A stretch of DNA of 64,000 bases from Nocardiopsis sp. ATB16-24 (GCF_030271535.1 NZ_JASCXJ010000001.1:429278-493277); one strand, 5' to 3'. Counted from the first letter of the stretch, positions 9,132-17,858 are shown. Program-made: numbers and translations. Notes: generated by a model from the sequence alone, not told the origin.

Positions 9132-10583
9132 TCATCTGTTGCGTACGCACTTGGCGTACAGGTCGAGTAGCCGTCCTTGGGGGTCGTAGGTCTCCTTGAG
9201 CGCGGTGTAGGACGGACCGTTGTAGAACCGCCAGAAGTCCTCCTCCGTGTAGAAGGAGTCCGAGTACAGGGACTTGTGGCCGCCCAGTTCGGCGACCTTC
9301 TCCTCGATCAGACGGTTGTGGTGGGCGTGACGCTGACCGGGCTTCATGTCGACCAGACCCCAGAAGCCGAAGTTGACGTAGAGGCGGTCCTCCTCCATCG
9401 GGTAGAGCGGCCATACGTGTTCTCCCTCGCCCAGTCCGGGGCGCCGGGGTTCGCGCAGACGCAGAGGGCACATCCAGACGGGTGTCATCCCGATCTGGTC
9501 GTGGAAGAAGTCCAGGAACTCCGCGCCGCGTTCGACGCCCACCTCGATGTCCTGGATGAGTGGTTCCTGAGGGCGCCTGCCCCTGTAGTGGTTGAGGAGT
9601 CGGGAGAAGTCGGTGCGCCGGTCCCAGGCGACGAGCCTGCGGTAGACGTCGGAACGCTTGAGGGCACGCGGCCACAGGGGCCGGACCAGCGGGTGCTGTG
9701 TTCCGAAGGCCCGCGAGCACCAGAACCAGTCGGTGTCCCAACGCCACAGGTAGTCGTCGATGGTGAGGTAGTCGCCCGGGCCCTCGCCCGCGTAGCGCTG
9801 GATGGACCGGTAGTAGATGTCCCTGCCGGTGTAATCGCTGGTCCAGGGGGCGTGGTCGGTGAAGCGGGCCAGGGTCAGGTACAACTCGTCCGGGGCGAAG
9901 GCGACCCCGTCCACGAAGTCGACCGGCCGTCCGTCGTGCTCGTGATCGGCGCAGACGCGCGCGAGCGTCTCCATGGCCTCCTTCGCGTCGTGGAAGCGCA
10001 GGTGGCGCAGGTGCACGTAGGGAGAGACGGGCTCCAGTTCGATGCGCAGGCGCAGGCTGTACCCCAGCGTCCCGTAGGAGTTGGGGAAGCCGTGGAAGAG
10101 GTCGCTGAACTCGTTGTCCCGCCTGGCCGTGACGACGTCGCCGGCGCCGGTGAGGATCTCCATCTCCTGGACCGCCTCGTGCGGCAGACCGTTGCGGAAG
10201 GAGGAGGACTCGATGCCCATACCGGTCACGGCGCCACCGAGGGTGATGGTGCGCAGCTGCGGAACGACGGTCGGCATGAGCCCGTGCGGAAGGGTGGCGG
10301 CGACGAGGTCCTCGTAGGTGGTCATGCCGCCCACGTCGGCGAGACGCTCGACGGGGTCGATGGAGATGACGTCGGTGAACCCCGACACGTCCAGGGCGGG
10401 CGCGTCACCGGCCTCGCGGAACCGGAAGAGGTTGGACGTGGGCTTGGCCAGTCGTACCGGTACGTCGGGAGGCAGCGCCCTGTAGTCGCGGCGCAGTCTC
10501 TGTACCGCGGCGATGTGCCCGGCGAAGCCCGCCCGCCCTCCGGCGGAGGCATCGGTGACCGTTCCCTGCTGTTGAGCAGCCAT
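9132..10583 (-). CDS. tmsA: FAD-linked oxidoreductase, 10-methylene fatty acyl reductase
   Basis: FAD-binding (PCMH/VAO-type) oxidoreductase of 483 aa. The FAD-binding region contains TTYEDLVAATLPHGLMP, then LGGAVTGMGIESSSFRNGL. The substrate domain follows, and the C-terminus reads YDPQGRLLDLYAKCV. It precedes tmsB in what looks like a two-gene operon. TmsA-type proteins reduce the 10-methylene intermediate with NADPH to give 10-methyl branched chains, abundant in Nocardiopsis-like membranes. Start ATG 10583 (protein MAAQQQG...) is preceded by a weak GGGA site; longer in-frame extensions have no family support. It diverges from murI. The family resemblance includes DWARF1-like sterol reductases, but the pairing makes the assignment fairly secure. 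Confidence 0.88.
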   Translation of the reverse strand: MAAQQQGTVTDASAGGRAGFAGHIAAVQRLRRDYRALPPDVPVRLAKPTSNLFRFREAGDAPALDVSGFTDVISIDPVERLADVGGMTTYEDLVAATLPHGLMPTVVPQLRTITLGGAVTGMGIESSSFRNGLPHEAVQEMEILTGAGDVVTARRDNEFSDLFHGFPNSYGTLGYSLRLRIELEPVSPYVHLRHLRFHDAKEAMETLARVCADHEHDGRPVDFVDGVAFAPDELYLTLARFTDHAPWTSDYTGRDIYYRSIQRYAGEGPGDYLTIDDYLWRWDTDWFWCSRAFGTQHPLVRPLWPRALKRSDVYRRLVAWDRRTDFSRLLNHYRGRRPQEPLIQDIEVGVERGAEFLDFFHDQIGMTPVWMCPLRLREPRRPGLGEGEHVWPLYPMEEDRLYVNFGFWGLVDMKPGQRHAHHNRLIEEKVAELGGHKSLYSDSFYTEEDFWRFYNGPSYTALKETYDPQGRLLDLYAKCVRNR

Positions 10584-10816
10584 CCCAGTTCCCGTCCCTT
10601 GACGACGCACACCGTCGATCGGCGCCGAGCCGCGCGGGACCCGCGCGGGCGGACCGATCCACTCAGTTCTACCTATCGGTAATGATGTTGTGCTACCCCA
10701 TTTGTTCCGTGTCGCCCATGGACTTCCTCTCACCGTGCCCGTACGGAGAAGGCCGTTCCGGCAGGGCTCGTCGGACCCGTGGGCTCCGGCTCATCACAGT
10801 GGTACAGCACTGGTCG

Positions 10817-10822
10817 TAGGAT
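10817..10822 (+). promoter_or_regulatory. -10-like hexamer for a leaderless murI start
   Basis: TAGGAT lies 8 nt before the GTG of murI, and no Shine-Dalgarno sequence is present. This spacing fits transcription starting at or next to the start codon. The -35 region is weak. Confidence 0.5.
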
Positions 10823-10830
10823 CTGGGTTC

Positions 10831-11616
10831 GTGCGTATCGCTCTCGTAGACTCCGGTATCGGCATGCTCTCGACCGCGGCCGCCCTGCACGCCGCGCGCC
10901 CGGACGCCGACCTGTTCCTGTCCATGGACCCGGACCACATGCCCTGGGGTCCGCGCACCGCGGACGAGGTCATCGCGCGTGCGTTGACCGGAGCGCGCGT
11001 CGCCCTCGACGCGGCGGGCGAGCCGGGGCTGGACGCCGTGGTGGTGCCGTGCAACACCGCTTCGGTGCACGGTCTGGCGGAGCTGCGGGCCGAGTTCGAG
11101 CCGCGGATCCCGGTGATCGGCACGGTACCCGCGATCAAACCCGCCGCCGCCGCGGGCGGGCCGATCGCTGTGTGGTCCACCGCCGCGACCACGCGCAGCG
11201 AGTACCAGCGTCGGCTCATCGAGACCTTCGCTCACGGCGTGGAGGTGACCCCGGTGGCCTGTGCGGGACTGGCCGAGGCGGTGGAGTCGGCCGACCCCCG
11301 GCTGATCGAGGACGCGGTGACCTACGCCGCCGAGTCGACCCCCGACGACGTGCGCGGCGTCGTGCTCGGCTGCACCCACTACGACCTGGTGAGCGAGCAG
11401 ATCACGGCGGCCCTGGGCGAAGGGGTCACACTGTTCACCGCCGCCGGGGCCGTGGCCGCCCAGGCACTGCGCCGCATCGGCGAACCGCCGACCGGGAGCG
11501 GGCCGGGCCGGGTCCGGGTACTGGCCAGCGGACGCCCCGCTCCGATGCCCGCCGCCGCGCTGGCCTATCCGGCCGGCCGCGCGCTCATGGGCGGGGTACG
11601 CACCCCCACCACGTAG
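10831..11616 (+). CDS. murI: Glutamate racemase, 261 aa
   Basis: Interconverts L- and D-glutamate to supply D-Glu for peptidoglycan. It has the VDSGIGMLS substrate loop near the N-terminus, the first catalytic cysteine in PCNTAS at Cys74 and the second in GCTHYDL at Cys181, as in cofactor-independent racemases. The chosen GTG at 10831 gives a protein starting VRIALVDSG, aligned with family N-termini. A longer frame upstream would add an arginine-rich tail and is rejected. The probable leaderless start is described separately. Some Asp/Glu racemases of other function share the fold, but both catalytic cysteines and size favour MurI. Confidence 0.9.
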   Translation: MRIALVDSGIGMLSTAAALHAARPDADLFLSMDPDHMPWGPRTADEVIARALTGARVALDAAGEPGLDAVVVPCNTASVHGLAELRAEFEPRIPVIGTVPAIKPAAAAGGPIAVWSTAATTRSEYQRRLIETFAHGVEVTPVACAGLAEAVESADPRLIEDAVTYAAESTPDDVRGVVLGCTHYDLVSEQITAALGEGVTLFTAAGAVAAQALRRIGEPPTGSGPGRVRVLASGRPAPMPAAALAYPAGRALMGGVRTPTT

Positions 11617-11703
11617 AAGGCGTGCGGTGGACGTTCACGCCTTTCGCCCGGTCCCTTTCGCGGTGCCGCTTCCGGCCCTCCCGTGGCACGTCGCCGACGG
11701 GCC

Positions 11704-13245
11704 CTAAGAGCGCGGTGCCAGGGTCTCCGCCATGGACCTCGTCCGCTCGACGCGCTCCGGTCCGACCCGGACGGCTTCGCCGTCCAGCGCACCGGCGGCC
11801 AGGGTCCGCACCAGGGCCCGCACCCCCGCCGTGTCGTTGTCGTGCAGCAGGGTCTCCAGCAGGGACAGCGCCGCGCGCTGATCCCCCGGGCGCTCCCGCA
11901 CGTACCGCCACTGCGGTTCGGTCGCCGCGTCCGAGAGCATCAGCGTGCGTCCCACCTGGCCGAGGGCGGTCAGCAGCGAAGTGTCGTGCGGTTTCTGTTC
12001 CAGGGCGGCGTTGACCTGCTCGGCCTGCTGCTCGGGGTCGACCTCCTCGGTCGGCTGCGACCTCAGAAACTCCAACACCCTCTCCGCCGGGGCCAGGGGT
12101 CGGGTGGGCGGCATCCGCTCGATCATGCCGCGCACCTCCCTCAGGTCCCCCATGATCTCCTCCGTCCGCCCCAACTCCCCGATGAGCCGTTCCGCCCTCA
12201 GCGCGGAACAGCTCGCCACCCAGCGGGCCCCTCGCCCCGAGGCCAGGCGCGCGGCGGAGAGGGCGAGCTCGGCACCACGGCGGGGCGCGCCCACCCGCTC
12301 GAAGTAGCGTGACCAGGTGGTCACCCGCACCCCCAGGCGCCAGTCATTGCGCACGGCCCCCTGACACACCAAGTTCTCCACCGCGTCGACCCAGGCGGGC
12401 CGCAGGCTCGGGTGTGCCTCGGCCTCCTCCACCGTGGGGAGCGATGCGATGGCCTCCTCCGGACGGCACTGACCCAGGCGGGCCGACCAGGACAGCAGCC
12501 GTGCCCGCTCGAAGCGGATACGGCGGTGCAGGGCGATCCGGCGCGGATCGGCCTCGTCCAGGGCCGACTCCGCCTCCATCCGGTCCAGCGTCTCCAGGGC
12601 GTGGACGTGCTTGTCCTGGTGGCGCAAAGACCTGACCAGGGTGAAGACGCCCTCGGAGCCGAGCAGGGCGGGACCGGTGGCGGTGTGCTCATAGCGCCGC
12701 AGCTCTCCTTCGGCCCGATCCGGCAGGTCCTCGTCGATGAGGAGGTTCACCCGGGCGAGAACGAGTGCGGGCCATGCGGGGGTGCGCTCCCATCCCGCCA
12801 GGTTGGAGGTGGAGAGGAGTTCACGGCGCAGACCGACGGTACCGCGGGCGTCGATGTTGGCGTGGCAGCGCGCCAGGGTCTCCACCAGGGAGACGGGCAG
12901 GGGTCCGTGCTCGTGCGGTCCGGGCTCGTCACCGGCCGCGGCCCTGACCTGGTCGAGCGCGCGCCTGCCCTCGGCGAGAGCGCCCACACGCACGGCCAAC
13001 GGCCAATGGGCGAGGAAGAACAGGGTCGGCGTCCCCAAGACCCCCGGCACCTCGGGTTCGGTCCCGCCCGCCTCCGCGACCAGTCGGCGCGCGGTACGCA
13101 GGGCAGAACGCGCCACCGCCTCGACACGCACCGAGTCCCCGGCCTCACAGAGCACCGGAAGACTCCAGACCGCGTCGGCCAACTCCGTCTGCCCCACCGC
13201 CCTGAGCCGGCGGGCGACCTCCGCCGCCCATGTCCACATCGGCAT
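11704..13245 (-). CDS. TPR-like helical-repeat hypothetical protein, 513 aa
   Basis: Large, almost entirely helical, leucine/alanine/arginine-rich soluble protein with tetratricopeptide-like helix pairs throughout (for example ALDQVRAAAGDE, HALETLDRMEAESALDEAD and AALSLLETLLHDND). No catalytic motif, signal peptide or DNA-binding domain is visible. The ATG at 13245 (MPMWTWAAEV) has GGGGGA 6 nt upstream; the longer open frame before it lacks a site. It is probably a scaffold or interaction protein. I found no partner nearby: the adjacent genes (murI, convergent; a small conserved gene, divergent) are unrelated. Repeat assignment is by pattern only. Confidence 0.8.
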   Translation of the reverse strand: MPMWTWAAEVARRLRAVGQTELADAVWSLPVLCEAGDSVRVEAVARSALRTARRLVAEAGGTEPEVPGVLGTPTLFFLAHWPLAVRVGALAEGRRALDQVRAAAGDEPGPHEHGPLPVSLVETLARCHANIDARGTVGLRRELLSTSNLAGWERTPAWPALVLARVNLLIDEDLPDRAEGELRRYEHTATGPALLGSEGVFTLVRSLRHQDKHVHALETLDRMEAESALDEADPRRIALHRRIRFERARLLSWSARLGQCRPEEAIASLPTVEEAEAHPSLRPAWVDAVENLVCQGAVRNDWRLGVRVTTWSRYFERVGAPRRGAELALSAARLASGRGARWVASCSALRAERLIGELGRTEEIMGDLREVRGMIERMPPTRPLAPAERVLEFLRSQPTEEVDPEQQAEQVNAALEQKPHDTSLLTALGQVGRTLMLSDAATEPQWRYVRERPGDQRAALSLLETLLHDNDTAGVRALVRTLAAGALDGEAVRVGPERVERTRSMAETLAPRS

Positions 13246-13452
13246 GCTTTCTCCCCCTGTCAGTGCCGCATGAGAACAGAACGTAGCAGTGTGGTGACAG
13301 GCCTGTCCGGAAAACACGAAAACCTGTATTCCACAGTGCTTACGCACCTGATGGGGGGTGGACCCGGCCCGCTAGACTCGGACCACCGTGGTGCCCCGGT
13401 GAGGAACACCACGGCCCCGCCCGACCAGCCGCACTAAGGGGACACAGCGCCG

Positions 13453-13800
13453 ATGGGATGGCGAGACCGTTTCGGACTCCGTAAGGCCAACCGCCAGGGC
13501 AAGGCCCGTTTCGACCGGGCAGTAGAGGATTCGGACATCAAGGCGCTGATCGATTTCGCCAAGAGCCGGGTGGGGGTGGAGTTCTTCGTGGAACCGGAGA
13601 CCTTCGCCACCAGGGCCACCGCCGTCGCGGTCGCCACCGACGGCGAGTGGATCCGCCGTCGGTGCGGATCCCCCGAGGTGATCCGCAAGGTCGCCGGTGA
13701 CCTGGCGGTCCCCGCCTACGACGTGCAGATCGTCGGTTATCCGCAGCGGATGCGCGACTGGAGCGCCCGTAACAAACGCGGCCTGTCCCTGGATGAGTGA
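13453..13800 (+). CDS. Conserved actinobacterial hypothetical protein, 115 aa
   Basis: Basic, soluble alpha/beta protein. Landmarks are WRDRFGLRKANRQGKARFDRA at the N-terminus (helical and basic), VGVEFFVEPETFATRATAVAVA and a C-terminal IVGYPQRMRDWSARNKRG. The core looks like a small alpha/beta domain. I recognise the general type from other high-GC actinobacteria, where it is left unannotated or loosely called an oxidoreductase; no redox motif is visible here. It diverges from the TPR-like gene. Function unknown. Confidence 0.8.
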   Translation: MGWRDRFGLRKANRQGKARFDRAVEDSDIKALIDFAKSRVGVEFFVEPETFATRATAVAVATDGEWIRRRCGSPEVIRKVAGDLAVPAYDVQIVGYPQRMRDWSARNKRGLSLDE

Positions 13801-13986
13801 GGCCCGCCCCACACACTGACGTGTCGGGCGGAACCCGCCGTATCGACACGCCGCCGAGATCACGTCCGAAACCCTCTACCGGGTCATTTTGGGCATTGAT
13901 GACGACTCCTTGCCGCGACTTCCTCGCCGAACGGGTTCCCTAACGGGCTCCATCCGTCGCATACTCGCCTGGGAAGGGGGACTCTG

Positions 13987-14514
13987 ATGAAGCAGGATCT
14001 CACGGCCCTGTGCTGCGACTGCGGCACGATTCGCGAGGTGAGCGACTACCAGAGTGTCGGCGAGGCGCAGTCCGCCTATGGGCTGGCCCGCTGCGTCGTC
14101 TGGCGCAAGTGCCGTAACTGCGGCTACCGCACCTACCACGCCTATCTGCGCGCGGACGAGGACCGCGACGAACTGGAGGACGCCCTCCGACTGGACGGCG
14201 CCCTGGCCGCGGAGGCCCTCGACGAGGAGGTCGAGCAACTGCGGCTGTGCGGGGTCGAGATCGGCCACGCCCCGGTCCCCGCCATCTGGGACGGGCAGTC
14301 CGTCGGCATGGTGACCCAGCGGCTGACCGACTACACCTACTCGATCGTGTTGGACCCCGAGGCCTCCGTGGTCTCCCGGCTCAAGCTCATCGACATGATG
14401 TGGAACGAACTGCTGGTCGGCGACCATGACGATCGCTGGTTCATCCAAGAGGCCGAGGACGACGAATCCCCCGCTTACGCGATCCGGCTGTTCGGTTACC
14501 GGACCCGGGGCTGA
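13987..14514 (+). CDS. Zinc-ribbon hypothetical protein, 175 aa
   Basis: The N-terminal domain has two CxxC pairs, Cys9/Cys12 (LCCDCGT) and Cys42/Cys45 (KCRNCGY), with additional Cys10 and Cys36. This is the pattern of a zinc ribbon. It is followed by an acidic helix (ADEDRDELEDALRLDG) and a 90-residue alpha/beta domain rich in Asp/Glu. The ATG at 13987 has GGAAGGGGG upstream. It is convergent with the DinG-like helicase. No enzymatic motif is visible. A role in nucleic-acid or protein binding is possible, but that is inference from the metal motif alone. Confidence 0.82.
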   Translation: MKQDLTALCCDCGTIREVSDYQSVGEAQSAYGLARCVVWRKCRNCGYRTYHAYLRADEDRDELEDALRLDGALAAEALDEEVEQLRLCGVEIGHAPVPAIWDGQSVGMVTQRLTDYTYSIVLDPEASVVSRLKLIDMMWNELLVGDHDDRWFIQEAEDDESPAYAIRLFGYRTRG

Positions 14515-14536
14515 CGACGACCCGACCCCTCCCCTC

Positions 14537-16681
14537 TCAGGGCCGACCGGCGGCGGATTCGGACGTCGTCCGGCCGGACAGACGGCGCAGCGCCGACCTG
14601 GCCACCGTCGGATCGGTGGTCCCCCAGTAGGGCGGTAGGGAGGCCCGTAGGAAACCTCCGTAGCGGGCGGTGGCCAAACGCGGGTCCAGAACGGCGATGA
14701 CCCCTCGGTCGTCGCCGGAGCGCAACAGGCGCCCGGTGCCCTGGGCCAGCAGCAGTGCGGCGTGGGTGGCGGCCACGGACAGGAAGCCGTTGCCACCGTG
14801 CGCGGCCACCGCGCGTTGCCGGGCCGAGGCCAGCGGGTCGTCGGGGCGGGGGAAGGGGATGCGGTCCACGATCACCAGGGAGAGCGAGGGGCCGGGCACG
14901 TCCACGCCCTGCCACAGCGACAGGGTGCCGAACAGACAGGAACGCTCGTCCTCGGCGAACCGACGGACCAGGTGGCCGGTGGAGTCCTCCCCCTGACACA
15001 GGATCGTGTGGTCGAGTCGCTCACGGAGTTCCTCCGTGGCCTGTTGCGCGGCTCGCATGGAGGAGAACAGACTCAGGGTGCGGCCGTCGGCGGCCTCGAT
15101 GAGTTTGCCGATCTCGTCCAGATAGGCGGGGGCGAGTCCGTCGCGTCCCGGCGGCGGCAGGTGGGTCGCCACGTAGAGGATGCCCCTGCGCGCGTGATCG
15201 AAGGGCGAACCGACGTCCAACGCCCGCCAACGGGGCTCCCCGGCCGCGCGGTGGGGCCCTTCCTCGTCGTCGTCCCCTCCGACCGCCCCGTCCCGTCGGC
15301 CCCCCGGTTCCGGGGTCTTTCGGGGTTCGACGGCGTCTCCGCCACCGTCGGCCTCCGCCGCGCCCGCCGCCCGACCCTCGACGGCCTCCTCGGTGACCTC
15401 ACGACCCAGGCCCCACTGCCGGGCCAGGGCGGTGAAGGAACCGCCCAGGGTCAGTGTGGCGGAGGTCAGGACCACCGTACGGTCGCCGAAGAGCCTCTCC
15501 CTCAAAAGACCGCCGACACCGAGCGGGGCGACGTTGAGCGTGGGTTGACGGCCGGGCGTCCTGGTCAGCCACACCACCTCGGTCCGGTCGCGGAGCGCCG
15601 GTTCGAAGGACTCCAGGATCCGTACCGCGGTGTCGTGCACCTCGCCGAGGGAGGCCAGGGCCAGACGGCGGTCACTCGCGCCCTCGGGGTCCAGTTCCCC
15701 CGGTGAGGGGCCGATGGCGGTGACACAGGCCGAGGCGGCGTCGCGGACGGCGGCGACCGCGTTGGCCAAGGCGTCGTCGATGTGGTCCATACGCCCCTCC
15801 GGCGTCTCGCCGAACATCAGGGCGAGGCCGTCGGCGCACTCGGTCAGGCGTTCGCCGACACCGGGCTCGACCAGGCGGGCGGCGCGTTTGGCCGCGGTGT
15901 TGACGACGCGCTCGTTCAGCCCTCCGGTGGCCACCGACGTGGCGCGGTCCACGAGCTCGTGCGCCTCGTCGATCATGATCGTGTCGTGCTCGGGCAGGAT
16001 GTGGTGGCCCTGCGACATGTCGATGGCGAGCATGGCGTGGTTGGTGACCACCACGTCCACCGCCTGGGCGGCCTCGCGCGCGAATTCGGCGAAGCACTCC
16101 TGCCCGAAGGGGCAGACGCGGGCGCCCACGCACTCGTTGGCGGTGACCGACACCTGTCGCCAGGCCAGGTCGCTGACACCGGGCACGACCTCGTCGCGGT
16201 CGCCGGTGACGGTCTCCTCGGCCCACTCGTGCAGGCGGGCCACCTGGCGGCCCAGCGAGGAGAGTTGGCGGGGGTCGAACAGCTCGGCGTCCTCGGCGTC
16301 CTCCGAAGCGGTCTGGAGCCGGTGACGGCACAGGTAGTTGCGGCGCCCCTTGAGCACGGCGAAGGTGGGTTCGCGCGGCAGCAGGGAGGCCAGGGCCTTG
16401 GCCAGGCGCGGCAGGTCCCGGTCGATGAGCTGGTTCTGGAGGGCGATGGTGGCGGTGGAGACCACCACGGTGGTCTCCTCGGCCATGGCGTGTCTGATCG
16501 CGGGCACCAGGTAGGCCAGGGACTTGCCGGTGCCGGTGCCGGCCTGGACCACCAGGTGTTCGCGCTCCTCGACGGCGCGGGCCACGGCCTCGGCCATGGT
16601 CGACTGGCCCTCGCGACGACTACCGCCCAGGGCCGCCACCGCAGCGTCGAGCATGACGGGGATATCAGGGAGATCTGCCAC
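14537..16681 (-). CDS. dinG: DinG/XPD-type ATP-dependent DNA helicase with Fe-S cysteines, 714 aa
   Basis: Superfamily 2 5'-3' helicase likely acting in repair or on stalled forks. Walker A AGTGTGKS is at residues 47-54, four cysteines of the Fe-S domain at about 118, 184, 190 and 196 (the last three within ECVGARVCPFGQECF), and DEAH at 238-241. Motif V/VI elements (GTLSLWQGVDVPG, LAQGTGRLLR) lie near the C-terminus. A low-complexity Gly/Asp/Glu/Arg-rich segment of about 53 residues (about 430-483) interrupts helicase domain 2. The start is uncertain: the GTG at 16681 gives the usual N-terminus, while a GTG at 16726 adds 15 residues; neither has a strong ribosome-binding site. Confidence 0.93.
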   Translation of the reverse strand: MADLPDIPVMLDAAVAALGGSRREGQSTMAEAVARAVEEREHLVVQAGTGTGKSLAYLVPAIRHAMAEETTVVVSTATIALQNQLIDRDLPRLAKALASLLPREPTFAVLKGRRNYLCRHRLQTASEDAEDAELFDPRQLSSLGRQVARLHEWAEETVTGDRDEVVPGVSDLAWRQVSVTANECVGARVCPFGQECFAEFAREAAQAVDVVVTNHAMLAIDMSQGHHILPEHDTIMIDEAHELVDRATSVATGGLNERVVNTAAKRAARLVEPGVGERLTECADGLALMFGETPEGRMDHIDDALANAVAAVRDAASACVTAIGPSPGELDPEGASDRRLALASLGEVHDTAVRILESFEPALRDRTEVVWLTRTPGRQPTLNVAPLGVGGLLRERLFGDRTVVLTSATLTLGGSFTALARQWGLGREVTEEAVEGRAAGAAEADGGGDAVEPRKTPEPGGRRDGAVGGDDDEEGPHRAAGEPRWRALDVGSPFDHARRGILYVATHLPPPGRDGLAPAYLDEIGKLIEAADGRTLSLFSSMRAAQQATEELRERLDHTILCQGEDSTGHLVRRFAEDERSCLFGTLSLWQGVDVPGPSLSLVIVDRIPFPRPDDPLASARQRAVAAHGGNGFLSVAATHAALLLAQGTGRLLRSGDDRGVIAVLDPRLATARYGGFLRASLPPYWGTTDPTVARSALRRLSGRTTSESAAGRP

Positions 16682-16771
16682 GGGTCGACAGTACCGGCCT
16701 CCGGCGACGAGCGGAGGGTCGTCCACAGGGTGGGCCGGCCGGTATCGCCCGGCCGACCCGTCCCGAAGCGC

Positions 16772-17245
16772 TCAGCGCAGGGTGGCGATCACCTCGTCGA
16801 GGGAGTCCATCGACTGCCCGAGCCCCTCCTCCATACCCGACTCGACCATGCCGTCGCGATCCTCCACGCTCTGGAACACGGTCACCGACGTGTAGAGGGT
16901 GCGCCCGTCCCTCTCCTCCAGGCTGTGGGTCTCCAGGCACACGTGTCCGGGCATCCCCTCGTACTCGAAGGTCTGCACGAAGCGTTCGGGGGCGACGAGG
17001 TCGTGGACCACGCCGTGGAAGGCGTAGGTCTGGCCGTCGGGCATACGCTCGACGAACCTCCACGAGCCTCCCCTGCGAAGCTCGGCCCGATCGATGACGG
17101 TCTCGCTCTCCTTGAGCCCCCACCACTTGCTGAGGTGCTCGGGGCTCGTCATGGCCTTGAACACCACGTCGCGGGGCGCGTCGAAGCTGCGCGTGACGAC
17201 GACGTCGTGCTGTCCGGGCTCAACGATCACTGTGAGGTCGCTCAT
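16772..17245 (-). CDS. SRPBCC (AHSA1-like) domain protein, 157 aa
   Basis: START/Bet v1-like hydrophobic-pocket domain of the activator-of-Hsp90-homologue type. Typical landmarks are TRSFDAPRDVVFKAMTSPEHL and KWWG near the N-terminus, GGSWRFVERMPDG in the middle, and the amphipathic C-terminal helix. Bacterial members of this group are usually ligand-binding proteins of unknown substrate and commonly follow an ArsR regulator. Here the ATG at 17245 lies 26 bp inside the end of the ArsR gene, so the two are translationally linked. No Hsp90 partner is encoded nearby. Confidence 0.9.
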   Translation of the reverse strand: MSDLTVIVEPGQHDVVVTRSFDAPRDVVFKAMTSPEHLSKWWGLKESETVIDRAELRRGGSWRFVERMPDGQTYAFHGVVHDLVAPERFVQTFEYEGMPGHVCLETHSLEERDGRTLYTSVTVFQSVEDRDGMVESGMEEGLGQSMDSLDEVIATLR

Positions 17246-17582
17246 GGTCGTTCCTCCTTGGACGTTGGATCCTGCGGATCTCCTCGTCGAGGCGGCCGAG
17301 ACGGTCCTCCCACTGCTCGCGGTACCGCCCGATCCACACCGACGCCTCCTCCAGGGGAGCGGTCTCCAGTCGGCAGGGACGCCACTGCGCGTCCCGACCC
17401 CGACTGATCAACCCCGCCCTCTCCAGCACCTTCAGGTGCCGGGAGACCGCCTGGAGACTGATGGGGAACGGCTCCGCCAGTTCGTTCACGGTCGCCTCGC
17501 CCTCGGCGAGCCTCGCCAGCAGCGCCCGACGTGTCGGGTCGGCCAACGCCGCGAATATGAGGCTCAACGGGTCGTTCGCCAT
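17220..17582 (-). CDS. ArsR-family transcriptional regulator, 120 aa
   Basis: Winged-helix repressor with DPTRRALLARLAEGEATVNE near the N-terminus and recognition helix ISLQAVSRHLKVLERAG; no metal-binding cysteine pair (ELCVC box) is present. It therefore belongs to the non-metal ArsR group that typically pairs with an SRPBCC gene. ATG 17582 is chosen because AAGGAAG lies 12 nt upstream; a TTG 12 nt further 5' would overlap that site. The gene overlaps the SRPBCC gene by 26 bp. An 8-bp perfect inverted repeat just upstream is the likely autoregulatory operator. Confidence 0.92.
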   Translation of the reverse strand: MANDPLSLIFAALADPTRRALLARLAEGEATVNELAEPFPISLQAVSRHLKVLERAGLISRGRDAQWRPCRLETAPLEEASVWIGRYREQWEDRLGRLDEEIRRIQRPRRNDHERPHSDR

Positions 17583-17603
17583 CTGTGTATTCAACTTCCT
17601 TGT

Positions 17604-17625
17604 TAATCAACCTACATGTTGATTA
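17604..17625. promoter_or_regulatory. Likely ArsR operator: perfect 8-bp inverted repeat
   Basis: TAATCAAC (17604-17611), 6-bp spacer, GTTGATTA (17618-17625). It lies 22 bp before the ArsR start in an AT-rich island within GC-rich DNA. Position and symmetry fit binding of a winged-helix dimer. Confidence 0.75.
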
Positions 17626-17740
17626 TGAGGCACATCACATCCAGGGTCAAGGGGTGGGAGGAGGTCCCGTGGGCCCGAGGAGGCTCAGACACGTCCGCTC
17701 CGGGCGAAGCCCGCGTCGGGGCGGAGTCCGCCCCCGAGGA

Positions 17741-17775
17741 ATAGAAGAAGCGACCCCGCGTAGGCGGGATCGCTT
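17741..17775 (-). terminator. Terminator of tRNA-Ala copy 1
   Basis: On the minus strand AAGCGATCCCGC pairs with GCGGGGTCGCTT (one G-T mismatch) around a 4-nt loop, followed by TTCTTCTATT. It begins 10 nt after the tRNA 3' end. Nearly the same hairpin follows copy 2. Confidence 0.8.
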
Positions 17776-17785
17776 CGAAGTCGAG

Positions 17786-17858
17786 TGGAGCTATGGGGAT
17801 TCGAACCCCAGACCTCCTCCATGCCATGGAGGCGCGCTACCAACTGCGCCATAGCCCC
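17786..17858 (-). tRNA. tRNA-Ala(GGC), copy 1
   Basis: 73 nt without encoded CCA. The acceptor GGGGCTA pairs with TAGCTCC (one G-U), discriminator A. The T arm contains GGTTCGAATCC, and the anticodon arm is CCTCC-ATGGCAT-GGAGG, placing GGC at 34-36. It is identical in sequence to the copies at 18411 and 28386. Confidence 0.96.

Noticed and set aside
10670..10681. TACC-TATC-GGTA inverted repeat upstream of tmsA as an operator
   Set aside because: Only 4-bp arms, easily explained by chance in this region.
15782..17407. 541-codon plus-strand frame over the DinG and SRPBCC genes
   Set aside because: Antisense shadow; both minus-strand proteins have clear motifs.
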